Made by a program: the position numbers and the translations under genes. The notes beneath the pieces are model-generated. The model saw only the letters and a program-made list of their open reading frames with translations. It had not been told where the DNA came from and made no database searches. Positions 62,446 to 64,000 of a stretch of DNA of 64,000 nucleotides are shown one piece after another. Position 1 is the first letter of the stretch. Each line of letters begins with the position of its first letter. Source of the DNA: Lachnospiraceae bacterium (GTDB taxonomy: Bacteria > Bacillota > Clostridia > Lachnospirales > Lachnospiraceae); the NCBI GenBank assembly GCA_017416465.1, contig JAFQCK010000146.1, forward strand, positions 79,659 to 143,658, in the 5' to 3' direction.

Positions 62446-63474
62446 TCATTTTTCAATCCGCTTAATATATTTATTAACATAATTGATACCATAACACATT
62501 AATGCAATAACCATCCCACCGATTAAGCCGCCTAAATGTGCAAATATATCAACGTTTCCCTCTGAATGGCCTGCTAAGTATAAAAATATCAATACCAATA
62601 TTATCTTACTTATCAGATTATTTTCTTTTTTCTTATTTTGAATAATATTAACCAATACCGCTCCCATCAAACCATATATCGCTCCGGAAGCACCCGCTGA
62701 TACTACACTATCACCAATATAATTGTAATAGCATACAGATATTAGGCTTCCAATTATTCCACTTAAGAAATATATAATTACAAACCTTACTTTTCCATAC
62801 TGTTTTTCAACTTCATTACCTATAAAAAACAACGACATCATATTACTAAGTAAATGGTTCATATCAAAGTGTAAAAACATACAAGTTATAAAACGATATA
62901 ACTCTAAATCTTTGAAAATAATTTTATTACACATTGCCCCATTTTCCAACATAAATGTCGCTTCGTTTGTATCTCCTTTAATGGATAAATATATAAATAC
63001 AACAACATTAATTAATAACAATAGCAATGTAATAAAGGGGATTTTTCCATACCTTCCAGTTGTTTTTGTTGGAGAATTAACTATGTTTTCAATTGCCGAT
63101 TTTAATCCATCAAAATCATCCGGTTGTTTTTCAAAAATAACGAGTCTGGAAGCTAAAATATCTAACAACCAAAATGGTGTATTACCTTCAGCAAATCTTT
63201 TATCTCTTTCAATATTATCTGACAAAATCAAACAAATCTTATTAACATTCAATATACCTGATAATAAAAACTTTCTCTCAATTTGGAAAATAATATTATC
63301 AAGACTTTCAAAAAAGAAATCTTCACCTGCTTTATTAGATAAACATACCACTATATTTACCATATTCTCAGCCTTATTTTCTTTTACAAATATCTTTATT
63401 GACTGAATATTACAATTCATTATCTGATATTTGTTATTAATCAATATATTAAAAATTGATTTCACATCTAACAT
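62446..63474 (-). CDS. Rhomboid family intramembrane serine protease
   Basis: 342 aa. About 140 cytoplasmic N-terminal residues of unknown fold, then seven or so membrane helices. Catalytic Ser in AGASGAIYGLMGAVL and His in FAHLGGLIGGM, with HLLSNMMSLFFIGNEVEKQYG upstream. It should cleave membrane proteins inside the bilayer. The large N-terminal domain may select substrates. It is 42 bases from the CAP-domain gene. Confidence 0.92.
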   Translation of the reverse strand: MLDVKSIFNILINNKYQIMNCNIQSIKIFVKENKAENMVNIVVCLSNKAGEDFFFESLDNIIFQIERKFLLSGILNVNKICLILSDNIERDKRFAEGNTPFWLLDILASRLVIFEKQPDDFDGLKSAIENIVNSPTKTTGRYGKIPFITLLLLLINVVVFIYLSIKGDTNEATFMLENGAMCNKIIFKDLELYRFITCMFLHFDMNHLLSNMMSLFFIGNEVEKQYGKVRFVIIYFLSGIIGSLISVCYYNYIGDSVVSAGASGAIYGLMGAVLVNIIQNKKKENNLISKIILVLIFLYLAGHSEGNVDIFAHLGGLIGGMVIALMCYGINYVNKYIKRIEK

Positions 63475-63516
63475 AAATTCACCTTTATGGATTAATACAA
63501 ATTTTATATTATGATA

Positions 63517-64000
63517 TTAATCTATGCTTCCATAAAACAATTGTGTCCAGTAAATAACTCCATCAAATTTTACAATCCCTATTCCAATCTCTTTAAAATC
63601 AGAACTTAATATATTATCTTTATGTCCTTGAGAATTCATCCATCCCTTAACAACTTCCTGTGGTGACCTATGACCCTTTGCCAAATTTTCTCCCGCATAT
63701 CCATTAATAACAAATCCATATTCATCAAATATAGTAAAACAATCGCTTCCATCAGGTCTGCTATGTGAAAAAACCTCTACAATTTCACCAGCTCTAACTA
63801 ATGCCAAGTCACATAATTTTGCATTTCTGGTTAACGAATTTAATCCCTCACGATTCCTTTCAATATTTACCAACCTAATTACTTCATTTATATAATTTTC
63901 AGTATCAACATTACTCAATTCTGTAGTTATTGTAACTGTTCCGGGTGATTGAGTAGGCGGTTGTGTTACAACCTGAGTTGTCTGTGGCTGTGTCTGTGGC
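63517..64000 (-). CDS. CAP-domain (SCP/PR1, YkwD-like) protein, partial at the right edge
   Basis: The frame stays open to the last base, so the true start is outside. Residues visible: a Pro/Gln/Thr-rich linker (PQTQPQTTQVVTQPPTQ), then a CAP domain of about 125 aa with ALVRAGEIVEVFSHSRPDG, GYAGENLAKGH, SQGHKDNIL and YWTQLFYG. The proposed TTG start at 63918 would be internal to a longer, presumably secreted protein. CAP proteins act outside the cell; the role is unknown. Confidence 0.85.
   Translation of the reverse strand, partial: PQTQPQTTQVVTQPPTQSPGTVTITTELSNVDTENYINEVIRLVNIERNREGLNSLTRNAKLCDLALVRAGEIVEVFSHSRPDGSDCFTIFDEYGFVINGYAGENLAKGHRSPQEVVKGWMNSQGHKDNILSSDFKEIGIGIVKFDGVIYWTQLFYGSID

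Noticed and set aside
62912-63406. 164-residue plus-strand frame opposite the rhomboid gene
   Set aside because: Antisense to catalytic and N-terminal regions of a clear rhomboid protein.

Overview
The window is a low-GC chromosomal segment from a Gram-positive anaerobe, most likely a member of the Lachnospiraceae (Clostridia). This rests on strong A+T bias, GGAGG-type ribosome binding sites, mecA, gdpP-rplI-dnaB and rpsF-ssb-rpsR clusters, a sua5/phosphatase/rpiB/dCMP-deaminase block upstream of an F-type ATP synthase operon, an agr-type quorum-sensing locus and many Lachnospiraceae-style conserved hypotheticals. No species can be named. No rRNA, phage, transposase or CRISPR array was seen.

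Layout. 1-6724 (minus): sua5, a phosphatase-like protein, rpiB, dCMP deaminase and atpZ-I-B-E-F-H-A; atpA runs off the left edge, and the c subunit carries a sodium-binding signature. 6842-8782: cell-wall amidase and a divergent membrane acyltransferase. 9069-17655 (minus): a probable exopolysaccharide locus with a membrane protein, GT2 glycosyltransferase, bactofilin/LRR protein, UDP-GlcNAc 2-epimerase and GH18 hydrolase behind one promoter, next to a secreted glycosidase-like protein behind a class-I cyclic-di-GMP riboswitch. 17881-20735 (minus): Ser/Thr kinase fused to a MinD-like domain, a second MinD-like protein and a CpaB-like SAF protein; two of the three appear to start at AUU codons. 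20770-30317: mecA, a DUF1858 protein, CotH-like lipoprotein, ferredoxin, MerR regulator, dnaB, rplI, gdpP and a surface protein. 30573-37502: mscL with a zinc ribbon, a zinc-ribbon membrane protein, a Ser/Thr kinase divergent from an HTH protein, rpsF-ssb-rpsR, a GntR-controlled ABC transporter and a short DUF951 gene. 37541-46511: soluble chemoreceptor, tandem XRE regulators, tRNA-Cys, CvpA/DUF5711/LysM proteins, a coiled-coil membrane protein, PTS IIC-like protein and sirtuin.

46632-51362 (minus) is an agr-type system: XRE regulator, LytTR response regulator, AgrC-like kinase, an overlooked 45-aa AgrD peptide gene (48381-48518), and an AgrB protease that reads in frame, with no stop codon, into a second LytTR response regulator. 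The junction keeps a full Shine-Dalgarno sequence 8 nt before an AUA codon at the exact place where the regulator's MRIAICDDD start would be expected. With the two AUU candidates this gives three genes with the geometry SD-8 nt-AUH.

51644-55944 (minus): DHHW and MBOAT O-acetylation proteins, a lipoprotein, an anti-sigma candidate and an ECF sigma factor. 56074-64000: pgi, an unknown membrane protein, a TSCPD protein, murG, HIT hydrolase, a soluble histidine kinase, a flavodoxin-SCP2 fusion, a rhomboid protease and a CAP-domain protein that runs off the right edge.
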